The notes under the pieces: generated by a model
Told to the model about the DNA's origin: nothing
What the model saw: the letters and a program-made list of their open reading frames with translations, nothing else
Databases searched by the model: none
Program-made: the position numbers and the translations under genes
DNA from: Lewinellaceae bacterium
GTDB taxonomy: Bacteria; Bacteroidota; Bacteroidia; Chitinophagales; Saprospiraceae
Length of the DNA stretch: 64,000 nt
Assembly: GCA_020636075.1 (NCBI GenBank)
Contig: JACJYO010000004.1
Span: forward strand, 372,001-436,000
Direction: 5' to 3'
Shown: positions 1 to 8,755 of the stretch, one piece after another
Layout of the letters: each line of letters begins with the position of its first letter
Numbering within the stretch: the stretch's first letter is position 1

Positions 1-1
1 A

Positions 2-181
2 CTTAAGCAACACAACTATTACACGGTGTTGTTCGCGGTGAGCCGGGCGCTGGGTGTGCTCGCAGCCCAATGTTGGGCCCGGGCAATGTACCTGCCGCTG
101 GAGCGCCCGAAATCGGTGACCACCGCCTGGCTTAAGGAGTTTGTGGCGCGAGAAGTTGATCACTCTGTGGCCGAAGACTAA
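2..181 (+). CDS. gltA: citrate synthase, C-terminal part (runs off left edge)
   Basis: The last 59 residues of a protein whose start lies outside the window. The tail carries YYTVLFAVSRALGVLAAQ followed by LPLERPKSVTTAWL, which is the characteristic C-terminal end of bacterial citrate (Si)-synthase; the family condenses acetyl-CoA and oxaloacetate at the entry of the TCA cycle in the cytoplasm. The reading frame is open to the window edge and stops with TAA at 179-181. A strong hairpin follows within 35 bases, so this is the end of its transcript. The identity rests on the C-terminal motif only. Confidence 0.85.
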   Translation, partial: LKQHNYYTVLFAVSRALGVLAAQCWARAMYLPLERPKSVTTAWLKEFVAREVDHSVAED

Positions 182-212
182 ATAACCGGGCGGTCTGGTG
201 AAATATCCCTGG

Positions 213-244
213 CAGCGCCATTACTTGTTTTGGTAATGGCGCTG
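213..244 (+). terminator. hairpin terminator after citrate synthase
   Basis: Perfect 12-bp arms (CAGCGCCATTAC and GTAATGGCGCTG) around an 8-base loop, followed by a T-rich stretch. It lies 31 bases after the citrate synthase stop. It also covers the first possible start (GTG at 230) of the next reading frame, which argues for the downstream ATG at 266. Confidence 0.8.
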
Positions 245-265
245 TTGTATTTTAAACGCTTTTAT

Positions 266-1807
266 ATGGGCGACGTTCTGCTGGTTCGGTTTTGGGTTTT
301 GGTGTTGTTTTTTGCTATTGGTCAAAAGGCGGGAGGAGCGAGCGCTGTGCCTTCGTTCCTTCGTGGTGCAAAAATAACATCCGGCTATTTTCAGGTGTCC
401 GCGCCTGTCCGCGAAACGTACACGCAAATCCTGGACCTGCGTTTGGGCGAAGCCCGAAAATCAATCGCCGAAATCAAACTAGCCGAGCCTGACAATTTGC
501 TCGTGTTGCTGCTCGATGATTATATCGATTTCTTCACGGTTTTGCTCAACGACAACCGGGCCGAGTTCAAGCAGCTGTTGAAAAACAGAAACTCCCGGTT
601 GGTGCGTATCGCCCGTGGCCAGCGAAAATCGCCCTGGTTTTTGTACACACAAGCCGAAATCCGGTTGCATTGGGCCATTCTGGAAGGTCGCTTTGGCGCC
701 AATCTGGCTGCGCTGAACGATGCCAAACAGGCATATGCACTGCTCGAGCAAAACCGTCGCGAACACCCGGATTTCCGGGCAAACGACAAAAGCCTGGGTG
801 TACTGCACGCACTGGTCGGCAATGTGCCCGATGAGTACAAGTGGGCGGTCCGGTTTGTAAGTGGCATGCGGGGGAGCATAAGCCAGGGGTTGGGAGAGTT
901 GGAAGCGTTGCTTGAATATTGCCGGGGGCGCGATTTTTTGTTTGAAACGGAAACCCGCGCGGCCTGCGCATTTGTGCAATTGCACCTGGGAAACAACAAG
1001 CTCGCAGCCTGGAAAACGATATCCAACGGTGCCCTGGATCCACATGCCAGCCCGCTTGCAGCGTACGCGTTGGCCAGTATTGCCATGCGCACCGGCCGGA
1101 ATGATGAGACCATCCGGTTGCTTGAACTTTGCCCGGAGAGGGATCCTTACTATCCATTTGCTTACCGCGATTTTCTGCTTGGTGTTGCCAAATTGAACCG
1201 GTTTGACCGCGATGCGGATAAGCCACTCCAAAAATTTGTGCAATCGTTTCAGGGCCAAAATGGTGTCAAAGAAGCCTGTCAGAAACTCGCCTGGCACCGG
1301 CTCCTGAACGGCAATGTGGATGGATACTGGCACTACATGAAGTTGGTCAAATCAAAGGGCATCGCCCGGGCAGAGCCCGACAAAGCAGCCATGCGCGAAG
1401 CAATTCGGGAGGAGTTGCCCGATACCTTGCTTCTGAAAGCGCGGCTGCTGTTCGACGGCGGCTATTACCGGCGCGCCTACGATTTGCTGCAAGCAGCAAA
1501 AACGAAATATACCAGTCCGCAAAAGTTTTCGTTGGAATACCACTACCGCCTGGGCCGCATTGCTGATGAACTTGGAAAAGTGGAGGAGGCCATTCGGTGG
1601 TACAGCCAAACGGTGCGCGACGGCGCCAGACAACCCGCGTATTTTGCCTGTAATGCCGCCTTGCATTTGGGCCTGCTTTATGAAAGGCAGGGCGCCGGCC
1701 AGGCAGCCCGAAAGGCTTTTGAGCAATGCCTGGACTTAAAACCTGAATCGTACGCGGCCAGCCTGCATGCCCGGGCCAAAGCGGGATTGAGCCGGCTTGG
1801 GAAATAG
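266..1807 (+). CDS. secreted TPR-repeat protein, unknown function
   Basis: A 513-residue protein with an N-terminal hydrophobic segment (VLLVRFWVLVLFFAIG) ending near GGASA, which looks like a signal peptide, followed by a helical protein rich in paired A-x-x-Y/L helices. The C-terminal part (RLGRIADELGKVEEAIRWYS, then LGLLYERQGAGQAARKAFEQ) reads as two TPR units. No catalytic motif is visible. I start it at ATG 266 because the alternative start at 230 lies inside the terminator hairpin of the previous gene. Its gene stands alone on this strand, about 180 bases before a cyclophilin lipoprotein. It is probably periplasmic, by inference from the signal sequence. Confidence 0.7.
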   Translation: MGDVLLVRFWVLVLFFAIGQKAGGASAVPSFLRGAKITSGYFQVSAPVRETYTQILDLRLGEARKSIAEIKLAEPDNLLVLLLDDYIDFFTVLLNDNRAEFKQLLKNRNSRLVRIARGQRKSPWFLYTQAEIRLHWAILEGRFGANLAALNDAKQAYALLEQNRREHPDFRANDKSLGVLHALVGNVPDEYKWAVRFVSGMRGSISQGLGELEALLEYCRGRDFLFETETRAACAFVQLHLGNNKLAAWKTISNGALDPHASPLAAYALASIAMRTGRNDETIRLLELCPERDPYYPFAYRDFLLGVAKLNRFDRDADKPLQKFVQSFQGQNGVKEACQKLAWHRLLNGNVDGYWHYMKLVKSKGIARAEPDKAAMREAIREELPDTLLLKARLLFDGGYYRRAYDLLQAAKTKYTSPQKFSLEYHYRLGRIADELGKVEEAIRWYSQTVRDGARQPAYFACNAALHLGLLYERQGAGQAARKAFEQCLDLKPESYAASLHARAKAGLSRLGK

Positions 1808-1835
1808 GTTCTGGTTTTCAATAAGCGGAACTTCC

Positions 1836-1895
1836 TGACGAGTTGATATTTGAAATTGGAGAAGAAAAATTTGAAATTTGAAAAGTTCACATCCC
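1836..1895. repeat. degenerate TTTGAAA word array upstream of cyclophilin gene
   Basis: Overlapping copies of a TTTGAAA-type word (ATATTTGAAATTGG, AAATTTGAAATTTGAAAAG) in the gap before the PKD-cyclophilin gene. The same words return at 59970-60080, about 58 kb away, so this is a member of a dispersed family and not simple AT bias. Confidence 0.6.
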
Positions 1896-1991
1896 CTGGC
1901 GTATTCAAGTTGGTTGACTAAGGGCACCATGCCGCCGAATGCTCTAAATTCCCTTCCTTTGCAAAAAATTAAAAACAGGAATTCAGTCATC

Positions 1992-2882
1992 ATGAAACAA
2001 CACATTTTCCCCATCCTCTTGCTTGGCGGCTTTGCTTTGTTGCTGGCCTCCTGCGCAGTAAAACCGCAGGCCAGTTTTACCGTTCCGGTTCAAAAAGCGG
2101 TGGCGCCGGCTAGCATTTCGTTTACCAATAGTTCGACCAATGCCGAAACGTATGAATGGGATTTTGGCGATGGCGCCAAATCTACAGAAGCCAGTCCAAC
2201 CCACCGGTATATGCACTCCGGCAATTATACCGTCGTCTTAAAAGCCCAAAAGGGCAAAAAAATCATAACAACGAAACAAATGATCCAGGTTACTGCTCCC
2301 GAACGCTGTCTGATTGAAATTGAAACCTCACAAGGTACCATGCTTGCCGAATTGTATGCATCGACGCCCAAGCACCGCGACAATTTTATCAAACTCGCCG
2401 AAGAAGGCTTCTTCAACGACTTGCTTTTTCACCGTGTAATCAACGGCTTTATGATCCAGGGTGGCGACCCGCAATCGCGTGATGCTGCTGCCGGCCAACC
2501 CCTCGGCATGGGTGGTCCGGGCTATCAGGTTCCGGCAGAATTCGTTGATACGCTGGCTCATATCAAAGGTGCCATTGCGGCAGCCCGCACCAATAATCCG
2601 GAAAAAAAATCGAGCGGCTCGCAGTTTTATATTGTGCAAGGCGGACCGGTGTCGGATGCCGTACTCAACCAGATTGAAGCAGCCCGTCAGTTCCATTACA
2701 CCCCGGAACAACGCAAGGCATACCTCGAAATGGGCGGCACCCCACACCTCGACCGCGAATACACCGTGTTTGGCCGGGTCATCGAAGGGTTGGATGTGAT
2801 CGACAAAATTGCCGCCGTGGAAACCGCTCCAGGCGACCGTCCGAAAACGGATGTGAAAATGAAAATCCGCGTGATTAAATAA
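1992..2882 (+). CDS. PKD-domain cyclophilin-type peptidyl-prolyl isomerase, lipoprotein
   Basis: A 296-residue lipoprotein. The signal peptide ends in the lipobox LASC (Cys21). Residues about 28-100 form a PKD domain (YEWDFGDGAKSTEASPTHRY is diagnostic). Residues about 105-296 form a cyclophilin domain with FHRVINGFMIQGGDP and the late GGTPHLDREYTVFGRVIEGLDV block. The family catalyses cis-trans isomerisation of prolyl bonds; the lipid anchor and signal place it in the cell envelope, probably helping folding of exported proteins. An upstream in-frame start at 1878 would bury the signal peptide, so ATG 1992 is chosen. A strong hairpin follows at 2918. Confidence 0.9.
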   Translation: MKQHIFPILLLGGFALLLASCAVKPQASFTVPVQKAVAPASISFTNSSTNAETYEWDFGDGAKSTEASPTHRYMHSGNYTVVLKAQKGKKIITTKQMIQVTAPERCLIEIETSQGTMLAELYASTPKHRDNFIKLAEEGFFNDLLFHRVINGFMIQGGDPQSRDAAAGQPLGMGGPGYQVPAEFVDTLAHIKGAIAAARTNNPEKKSSGSQFYIVQGGPVSDAVLNQIEAARQFHYTPEQRKAYLEMGGTPHLDREYTVFGRVIEGLDVIDKIAAVETAPGDRPKTDVKMKIRVIK

Positions 2883-2917
2883 CCCAAGTAATAAAATAGA
2901 CAAGATTTGCAGGAAAA

Positions 2918-2952
2918 ACAGGATCAAACGGCCAAAGGCCGTTTGATCCTGT
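2918..2952. terminator. perfect 16-bp hairpin after cyclophilin gene
   Basis: Arms ACAGGATCAAACGGCC and its exact complement around AAA, with a second GTTGATCCTGTC copy and an A-run just after. It probably ends the cyclophilin transcript, but the ACAGGAT words also belong to a widespread intergenic family seen again near 34831, so it may be a mobile palindrome reused as terminator. Confidence 0.65.
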
Positions 2953-3057
2953 CAAAATCATGTTGATCCTGTCAAAAAAACAAAAAAATCTGTCTCCATT
3001 AACGTTGGTCACAACTTGGGTTAAATAAGTTTCCGACGGCAAGGAGCGCGTAACGCC

Positions 3058-4365
3058 ATGAAAAACCGGACGGCATATCTCATCCTGGCGCTGGCCATTG
3101 TGGCCCTGGTGGCGGTATTTGCCTGGCAGCGCTGGATGGCGCCGGAACGGTACGACTGGCGCGACTCCTGGGCCAAGGAAGCTTACAGTGAACAAAGCGA
3201 CCAACCCTACGGGACGCAGGTGCTGCACAATTTGCTGAAGCGCTATTTCCCCGGTAAAAAACTGATCGACATTCAGGCGGACCTGCCCAGTGAGTTACTC
3301 ATTGAGGACAACAGCCGGGCAAGTTATGTGTTTGTCGGGGAGGCGCTTTTCCTGGATTCGCTGAGCACCCGCCACTTGCTGGATTTTGCGGAAGCAGGCA
3401 ACACCGTTTTATTGTCGAGCAAAACGATCCCGTTCGATCTGATGTTCCACCTGTATTATTCGGAATGCGAGGCGGCGGAGTGGAATGATTATGAAATTGT
3501 GGAGGATTCATTTGTGACGGCCACGTTGCTGGCGCCGCCGCTCGATAAACCGGTGCAGTTGCATTATGCCCGGCAAAACCAGCCGCAATCGTACCGTTGG
3601 GCTTTCATTGAGGAGCAGTTTTTTTGCGACAGCCTGCCACAGCGCCCACTCGGCTATCTGGAAGGTTCGTACATCAATTTTGCCGAGTTCCCTCGCGGTA
3701 AGGGGCGGTTTTTACTGCATACCACCCCCCTTGCGTTTGCCAACTACAGCCTGCTTCGGCCCGAACCACGGGAATATGCCGCTGCCGTGCTGTCGTATTT
3801 GCCCGAAGGGCCAATTTATTGGGACAGCTACAGCCGGGTGCCGGAAATTGTGGGCCGCCGCCGGAATCAAGGTCAGGGCTTTTCACGGCAATTGCCTACC
3901 GAGCACCCCTTCAGTTATATCCTTCAACAGCCGCCGTTGGCCTGGGCCTGGTATCTGTTGTTGGGACTCGCGGGTGCTTATCTGGTTTTCCGGGCCAAGC
4001 GCCGGCAGCGGATCATTCCGGTTTTACCGAAAAATGAAAACTCCTCGTATGAATTTATCAGTACCATTGCCAACCTCCATTTCCGGGAAAAAAACTACCA
4101 AAACCTCTGCGTGCAAAACATGCGGTTGTTCCTGGCTCAGGTGCGCGAGCGCTATGGCCTGGTGGCGCAACTGGATGCCGATTCGCTGAAACCGCGCATC
4201 GATGCGGCATTTCTGGAGCGTCTTTCGCAGGTGGCTGAAGTGCCGGTAAAACAAATTCAGGATATCTTTACCCAGTATACCGCCGCGGTGCAATACGAAC
4301 CCACGGAGGATATGATGATCCAACTGCACCTTGCCATGGAGCGGTTTTTTAAACAAGCAAAATAA
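3058..4365 (+). CDS. DUF4350-domain membrane protein
   Basis: A 435-residue protein with one N-terminal transmembrane helix (LILALAIVALVAVFAW) and a second at about residues 295-315 (LAWAWYLLLGLAGAYLVF), separated by an extracytoplasmic domain containing the DUF4350-type YGTQVLHNLLKRYFPGK and SYVFVGEALFLDS blocks. DUF4350 proteins are regularly encoded with MoxR ATPases; that is the arrangement here, since the stop codon lies one base before the ATG of the MoxR gene. The role is not known for the family; a part in MoxR-linked envelope or complex assembly is inferred from context. Confidence 0.8.
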   Translation: MKNRTAYLILALAIVALVAVFAWQRWMAPERYDWRDSWAKEAYSEQSDQPYGTQVLHNLLKRYFPGKKLIDIQADLPSELLIEDNSRASYVFVGEALFLDSLSTRHLLDFAEAGNTVLLSSKTIPFDLMFHLYYSECEAAEWNDYEIVEDSFVTATLLAPPLDKPVQLHYARQNQPQSYRWAFIEEQFFCDSLPQRPLGYLEGSYINFAEFPRGKGRFLLHTTPLAFANYSLLRPEPREYAAAVLSYLPEGPIYWDSYSRVPEIVGRRRNQGQGFSRQLPTEHPFSYILQQPPLAWAWYLLLGLAGAYLVFRAKRRQRIIPVLPKNENSSYEFISTIANLHFREKNYQNLCVQNMRLFLAQVRERYGLVAQLDADSLKPRIDAAFLERLSQVAEVPVKQIQDIFTQYTAAVQYEPTEDMMIQLHLAMERFFKQAK

Positions 4366-4366
4366 C

Positions 4367-5398
4367 ATGACCGAAACCGAAAACGAAAACGGGCCCTTTG
4401 CCCCACAGGAAACACCACAATCCGTTCCGGAGCCCCAACCTGAAGGCGTTGACGTCGGGCCAGTGCAACAGCGCACGGAAAAGGTGAAAAACGAAATCGG
4501 ACAGGTGATCGTCGGGCAGGAAGCCATGCTGGATCAACTGTTGATTGCGCTGTTCACGGGCGGCCATACGCTGCTTGAGGGCGTGCCGGGCATTGCCAAA
4601 ACACTGACGGCAAAATTGCTGGCGCAAACCATTTCTTCGGGATTTAGCCGCCTGCAGTTTACCCCCGATCTTATGCCTGCCGACGTGGTGGGCACACCGG
4701 TGTTCAATGTGAAAAAATCGGAATTCACCTTTAAGGCCGGGCCCATTTTCTCCAACATTATCCTGATCGACGAGATTAACCGCGCTCCGGCCAAAACGCA
4801 GGCTGCCCTGTTTGAGGTGATGGAGGAATATCAAGTGACGGTCGACGGGATTACCTATCCCATGGAACAGCCGTTTTTTGTTATTGCTACGCAAAACCCG
4901 ATCGAGCAGGAGGGGACCTACAAGCTCCCGGAAGCCCAGCTCGACCGGTTTTTGTTCAAAATCATTTTGGATTACCCCAACCTGGACGAGGAAAAACAGA
5001 TCCTTCGCCGCTTCCGCAACGACTTCACCGGCGCCCTGCGTGAAACGGTGAGCGCTGTACTTGCTCCGGCTGATATTGCTGATTGCCGCCAGCGGATCGA
5101 GCAGGTGTACATCCGGGAGGAACTGTTGGATTACATCGCCGCCATCGTGCACAATACCCGGAACAATGGCGATCTGTTCCTGGGCGCCAGTCCGCGCGCT
5201 TCCCTGGCCCTGATGAAAACGGCCAAGGCAGCGGCCGCCATCAGTGGCAGGAATTTTGTCACGCCCGACGATATTCGCTACGTAGCCTATCCGGTGCTCA
5301 ATCACCGGGTGATCCTTACTCCCGAACGCGAAATGGAGGGCTACTCTACGCGTGAGGTGCTGGATGATATTGTGAAGAAGATTGAGGTGCCGCGGTAG
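4367..5398 (+). CDS. MoxR-family AAA+ ATPase
   Basis: A 343-residue AAA+ ATPase. Walker A is GVPGIAKT (residues 72-79), Walker B is IILIDE (131-136) followed by NRAPAKTQAALFEVMEE, and the sensor region holds ATQNPIEQEGTYKLPEAQLDRF, all typical of MoxR. The family acts as a chaperone in assembly or metal loading of protein complexes and usually sits beside DUF58, VWA or DUF4350 genes. Here DUF4350 is directly upstream (one-base gap) but no DUF58 or VWA gene follows: the next gene is an AT-rich orphan bounded by repeats, so the operon seems cut or rearranged at its 3' side. Confidence 0.92.
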   Translation: MTETENENGPFAPQETPQSVPEPQPEGVDVGPVQQRTEKVKNEIGQVIVGQEAMLDQLLIALFTGGHTLLEGVPGIAKTLTAKLLAQTISSGFSRLQFTPDLMPADVVGTPVFNVKKSEFTFKAGPIFSNIILIDEINRAPAKTQAALFEVMEEYQVTVDGITYPMEQPFFVIATQNPIEQEGTYKLPEAQLDRFLFKIILDYPNLDEEKQILRRFRNDFTGALRETVSAVLAPADIADCRQRIEQVYIREELLDYIAAIVHNTRNNGDLFLGASPRASLALMKTAKAAAAISGRNFVTPDDIRYVAYPVLNHRVILTPEREMEGYSTREVLDDIVKKIEVPR

Positions 5399-5399
5399 G

Positions 5400-5440
5400 G
5401 GATTGCGGAGTAGGGATTGCGGAATCCGGAGTGGTTCACC
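5400..5440 (+). repeat. GATTGCGGA word array plus constant anchor, left arm
   Basis: Copies of a GGGATTGCGGA/GGAATCCGGA word begin right after the MoxR stop and end in TGGTTCACC (5432-5440), the start of the anchor found at several other arrays in this window. The inverted partner lies at 6305-6342 on the far side of the next gene. Confidence 0.7.
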
Positions 5441-5511
5441 TTTTGGGGAATTGAAATTTGCCAACCTTATAAATTATAAAATCTTCCTCATGGAGGTGGC
5501 GTTTGAGTCCT

Positions 5512-6207
5512 ATGAAAACAGGGTTGCTGATTATTTTCGGATTTATGCCGGTATTGGTAAGTGGTCAGTTGTTGGCATTCAAAGACCTACTGGTAACAAC
5601 TGAAGGTCATGCTGATATTGGATCGACAAGCAAGGTCCATTTGGAAAAGGATATTGATGGCCTGGGATTAATTGATTTTATTGAGATTTCCTATTTGTTC
5701 CCTTACCCGGAGGTCCAGATTTATTTGTCGAATGCCACTGGTAGTTCCTTGCTTTTTCAAACAGATGGCTTCATTGCAAAAATAGAAGACGACTCTAGTT
5801 TTTTTAAAATGGTAATCGTCAGACCTCCTTGTTGTTGTTTGAAAACCAAAAAATTAACAGTGTTTGTTTTTGCAAAATCTAAAAATGAGGGGGTATTGGA
5901 AACTTATCAAGTCCACCAAGATATTTTACTGCCTTTACCAGATGTCGTTTTCCCAGGCCCGGAAAAAGCGGGTGGGGATTCTTTAGTTTTATTTAAGGCG
6001 CCGAGCAATTCCGATGCCCTCGAGGTGGATGAGTGTACGGGTGAAATCGGACAACGCAATCTAATTGGCAGTTACCATACGGAATTGAAAATTCCGCTTA
6101 TTCAGGAAGATGAATGGGAACTAAGCTTGACATGTGTAAAAAAGGGAAAAACAGGTAAGTTGAATACCTCCGAATGGGTGCTTGGATGGCATAAAGTAAC
6201 CAATTAA
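5512..6207 (+). CDS. AT-rich secreted protein of unknown function
   Basis: A 231-residue protein with a good signal peptide (MKTGLLIIFGFMPVLVSGQ) and no transmembrane segment after it. I do not recognise the family. Residues about 105-115 contain PPCCCLKTKK, a cysteine cluster. The rest is beta-rich by eye. Its base composition is clearly more AT-rich than the flanking MoxR and thioredoxin genes, and word arrays of the same type in opposite orientation flank it. ATG 5512 is preferred over the TTG at 5503. It looks like an accessory gene placed inside a MoxR locus. Confidence 0.6.
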   Translation: MKTGLLIIFGFMPVLVSGQLLAFKDLLVTTEGHADIGSTSKVHLEKDIDGLGLIDFIEISYLFPYPEVQIYLSNATGSSLLFQTDGFIAKIEDDSSFFKMVIVRPPCCCLKTKKLTVFVFAKSKNEGVLETYQVHQDILLPLPDVVFPGPEKAGGDSLVLFKAPSNSDALEVDECTGEIGQRNLIGSYHTELKIPLIQEDEWELSLTCVKKGKTGKLNTSEWVLGWHKVTN

Positions 6208-6226
6208 GGCTGATTTATATGGAATA

Positions 6227-6271
6227 ACAATAAAAGGGCGCGGAGTTTTGATCTCCGCGCCCTTTTATTGT
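6227..6271. terminator. bidirectional terminator between convergent genes
   Basis: Perfect 19-bp arms (ACAATAAAAGGGCGCGGAG and complement) around TTTTGAT. The outer part of the stem is A-rich on one side and T-rich on the other, so it can end transcripts arriving from the orphan gene on the left and from the thioredoxin gene on the right. Confidence 0.9.
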
Positions 6272-6304
6272 GCACTAAGTTGTAATAATTTCATACATAG
6301 AGTG

Positions 6305-6342
6305 GGTGAACCACTCCGCACTCCGTAATCCGCATTCCGCAA
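6305..6342 (-). repeat. CGGAGTG word array plus anchor, right arm
   Basis: GGTGAACCA (6305-6313) is the reverse complement of the anchor TGGTTCACC, followed by CTCCGCACTCCGTAATCCGCATTCCGC words. It is the inverted partner of the array at 5400-5440. Confidence 0.7.
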
Positions 6343-6351
6343 TAAAAAAAC

Positions 6352-7740
6352 TTATTCCCCAAAAATCTCCGCCAGTTTCATGCCCAGTTGCTCGCCGCGC
6401 AAATTGCGCTGAACAATTTTTCCTTCCGGGTCGATGAGCAGGGTTTGCGGGATGGAGGTCACGGAATACAGCGCTGCATGTTGGCTTTTCCAGCCTTGCA
6501 GGTCGCTGATGTGTTTCCAGGTCAGGCCGTCTTGTTCGATGGCTTTTTTCCAGGCATCTTCGGTACGGTCGAGGCTGACGCCGAGGATGTCAAAACCTTT
6601 GTCTTTGTATTTGCCGTAGAGCGCTACCACGTTCGGGTTTTCGCGGCGGCAAGGGCCGCACCAACTGGCCCAAAAGTCGATCAGCACGTATTTGCCGCGC
6701 ATTTTGCTCAGGGCATAGGGTTCGCCTTCCGGGGTGTTGCCGACGAGATCAGGCGCGGTCATCCCCGGCGTGAAGGTGGAAGAGCGGTTGAGCTCGTATT
6801 CCAGGCGGCCCACCTCACCGGCATCCTGATTGCGGTAGAATTTGATGTACAGGCGGGCGTAGTCCGGGAAGCCGGGGTGATTAGCGGCCTGCATGCCGGA
6901 AACAACACCCGACAGGGCCCGGCGGTGGCGTTTGGTGCCCGGCTGGAGTTTGGCCAGTTGAGCGTCGATCATTCCTCTTGACGATTCGGCACTGGCGCCT
7001 AACTGCGAAATGGTGTGCACATAATTCTGGAATGCGTCAAAAACACCCGGGGCATCTTCGTATGCAGGGTCATTCAGATCAGCGTAATCAAAAAATGATT
7101 TGCTGTAAAAATCCAGTTCGCCGGCGTTGTTGTTTTGCTCGGCTGTAAAGTCCGGAGAAAGTTGAAGTGTGGCAAAACGCCAGAACATCGGATTACTTTT
7201 CCTCAGGGATTCCAGGTAGGCCGTTTTTTCTTTGCCATGGGCAACCAGTTTTTGACTGGCTTCTTTGATCGACTCTGCGTTGCGTGTGGCGCGCGCTTGC
7301 CGTAGTGCATTGCGGAGGTCATCGCTGGTGGAAGCCAGTGCCTCCACTTGGGTTTGCACGTCGTAGAATGCCTTATTGATGTCAGAGCCCACGGTGCGGC
7401 CTTTCTGCATAAACTGGATATTGGCCCACAGCGTCAATTCCTTCTCAGAACCGAGGATGATCCGGCCATTCTGCTGGTCATTAAATCCGATGCTGTACAT
7501 CCGGGGTTCGGACTTCGGCAACCGGATGACGTAAGATCCGTCTTCCTCGCGTTGGCCGGTTGCTACCTCCTGGTAGGCCATGCCAATCTGTTCGTATAAA
7601 GAGATGGCGGGGGAGTTACCCGATTCACCGACAATCTTGCAAACGAGGGTGATCTGGTCGCCGGAATTTGCAGTTTGGGCGTTTGCCGGGCTGCTGTATA
7701 AAACCGGCAACACTAGTAAAAAGAGCAGTAGTTTTTTCAT
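6352..7740 (-). CDS. TlpA-family thiol-disulfide oxidoreductase
   Basis: A 462-residue exported protein with signal peptide (MKKLLLFLLVLPVLYSSPANAQ), an N-terminal DUF4369-like beta domain (about 25-130), a helical linker, and a C-terminal AhpC/TSA-TlpA thioredoxin fold (about 325-462). The redox motif is WCGPC with cysteines at 361 and 364, preceded by YVLIDFWAS. The cis-proline is in TSIPQTLLID. Such proteins reduce or isomerise disulfides of exported proteins in the periplasm. It is convergent with the AT-rich orphan and shares a bidirectional terminator with it. Confidence 0.9.
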   Translation of the reverse strand: MKKLLLFLLVLPVLYSSPANAQTANSGDQITLVCKIVGESGNSPAISLYEQIGMAYQEVATGQREEDGSYVIRLPKSEPRMYSIGFNDQQNGRIILGSEKELTLWANIQFMQKGRTVGSDINKAFYDVQTQVEALASTSDDLRNALRQARATRNAESIKEASQKLVAHGKEKTAYLESLRKSNPMFWRFATLQLSPDFTAEQNNNAGELDFYSKSFFDYADLNDPAYEDAPGVFDAFQNYVHTISQLGASAESSRGMIDAQLAKLQPGTKRHRRALSGVVSGMQAANHPGFPDYARLYIKFYRNQDAGEVGRLEYELNRSSTFTPGMTAPDLVGNTPEGEPYALSKMRGKYVLIDFWASWCGPCRRENPNVVALYGKYKDKGFDILGVSLDRTEDAWKKAIEQDGLTWKHISDLQGWKSQHAALYSVTSIPQTLLIDPEGKIVQRNLRGEQLGMKLAEIFGE

Positions 7741-7880
7741 GTTAAACGAGAAGTTTTTCCTTTGGAAAATGAATTTAAGAGGGCAAAATTAAGCAAATGG
7801 CTGCCTGGACGCCATCCGGAAGAGTGTTAAACAAGACCTAATGGCTGTTGGCGACCCTTCAATAACAGTTTGTTGTAAAC

Positions 7881-8555
7881 TTAGTTCTGTACCGAAAATG
7901 TGTCGGGGCGGGAGTAATATTCCACTACACCAACAGTTTGCGTGCCGTCCAGATCGCGTTTCACCTGTTTTTTGCGGACGAGGTAAAGTGACCAGTTTCC
8001 GGCAGGGATTTTTGCCATTTGCGCTGCCGGGAAGTCGATATGATCCATGCCTTGCGAGCCGGTTATTTCCATGGGTACCGTAAGCCCTCCATCGGTGCTT
8101 TCCCACATAAAAACCACTGATTCGTTTCGTTCCAGCGGGGCGCCATCCCAGCGCAGGCTTGCCGGTTGTTTGTTCGACAGGTTTTTTGTTCCAAAAGTAA
8201 ACCCGGTCATAGCCGGCATATCCATTTCAAAACGGTACTTTTTTTCATCACTGTCCTGCCATTCAAATTTATGCGTTGCCGTATAACCACCTGCTTGCTC
8301 CAGGCGGTAGGTAATGTCCTTGAACGGTAGCGTGCGCATGAGTACATTTTGGTACCGGACGCCGGTTGGCGACTCAACAGCTTTCCCGCCGGATTGTCCG
8401 TCTACGCCTTCGCGCAGGGTGACCTCGGAAAGCCATTGCCCATCGAGGGCATCGTAGCGAACATAGCACTCGGCAGTTCTTCTGCGTGCAGCGGCACTGT
8501 CGGAACAGGCTTGCCAGAGGAAAACAGATACAAGCCCTAAAAAGATAAATTTCAT
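7881..8555 (-). CDS. lipoprotein of unknown function
   Basis: A 224-residue protein starting MKFIFLGLVSVFLWQACSDS, a short signal with a probable lipidation cysteine at 17. The mature part holds a tryptophan- and threonine-rich beta pattern and a C-terminal RKKQVKRDLDGTQTVGVVEYYSRPDTF. I recognise no family. It lies 140 bases upstream of the thioredoxin gene on the same strand, so the two may be co-transcribed. Confidence 0.65.
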   Translation of the reverse strand: MKFIFLGLVSVFLWQACSDSAAARRRTAECYVRYDALDGQWLSEVTLREGVDGQSGGKAVESPTGVRYQNVLMRTLPFKDITYRLEQAGGYTATHKFEWQDSDEKKYRFEMDMPAMTGFTFGTKNLSNKQPASLRWDGAPLERNESVVFMWESTDGGLTVPMEITGSQGMDHIDFPAAQMAKIPAGNWSLYLVRKKQVKRDLDGTQTVGVVEYYSRPDTFSVQN

Positions 8556-8755
8556 GGTTTAGTATGGATATCTTTGCCGCCGCAGCGGCAGTTTTTTTGA
8601 AAAAAAGCTGGTGTTTTGGGTTGGCAAAGTTCGGCGTACTGCATTGAATTGCCAACTAACATTCCTTTTCTTTCACAAACTCATCTGTCGAATTCACCCA
8701 CCCGCAATGGCCATCTGCACAGTTGGCAGATATTGCCTTTAAATATTGAAGCATA

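Noticed and set aside
479..1333. Long antisense reading frame (284 codons) opposite the first TPR gene
   Set aside because: No recognisable motif, no start context, and the sense strand has a coherent signal-plus-TPR protein. It is a shadow of GC-rich third positions. The same holds for the antisense frames over MoxR (4349-5464) and the receptors.
5400..6342. Orphan gene with inverted flanks taken as an insertion sequence
   Set aside because: The encoded protein is secreted and has no transposase motif, the flanks are imperfect, and no target-site duplication is visible.
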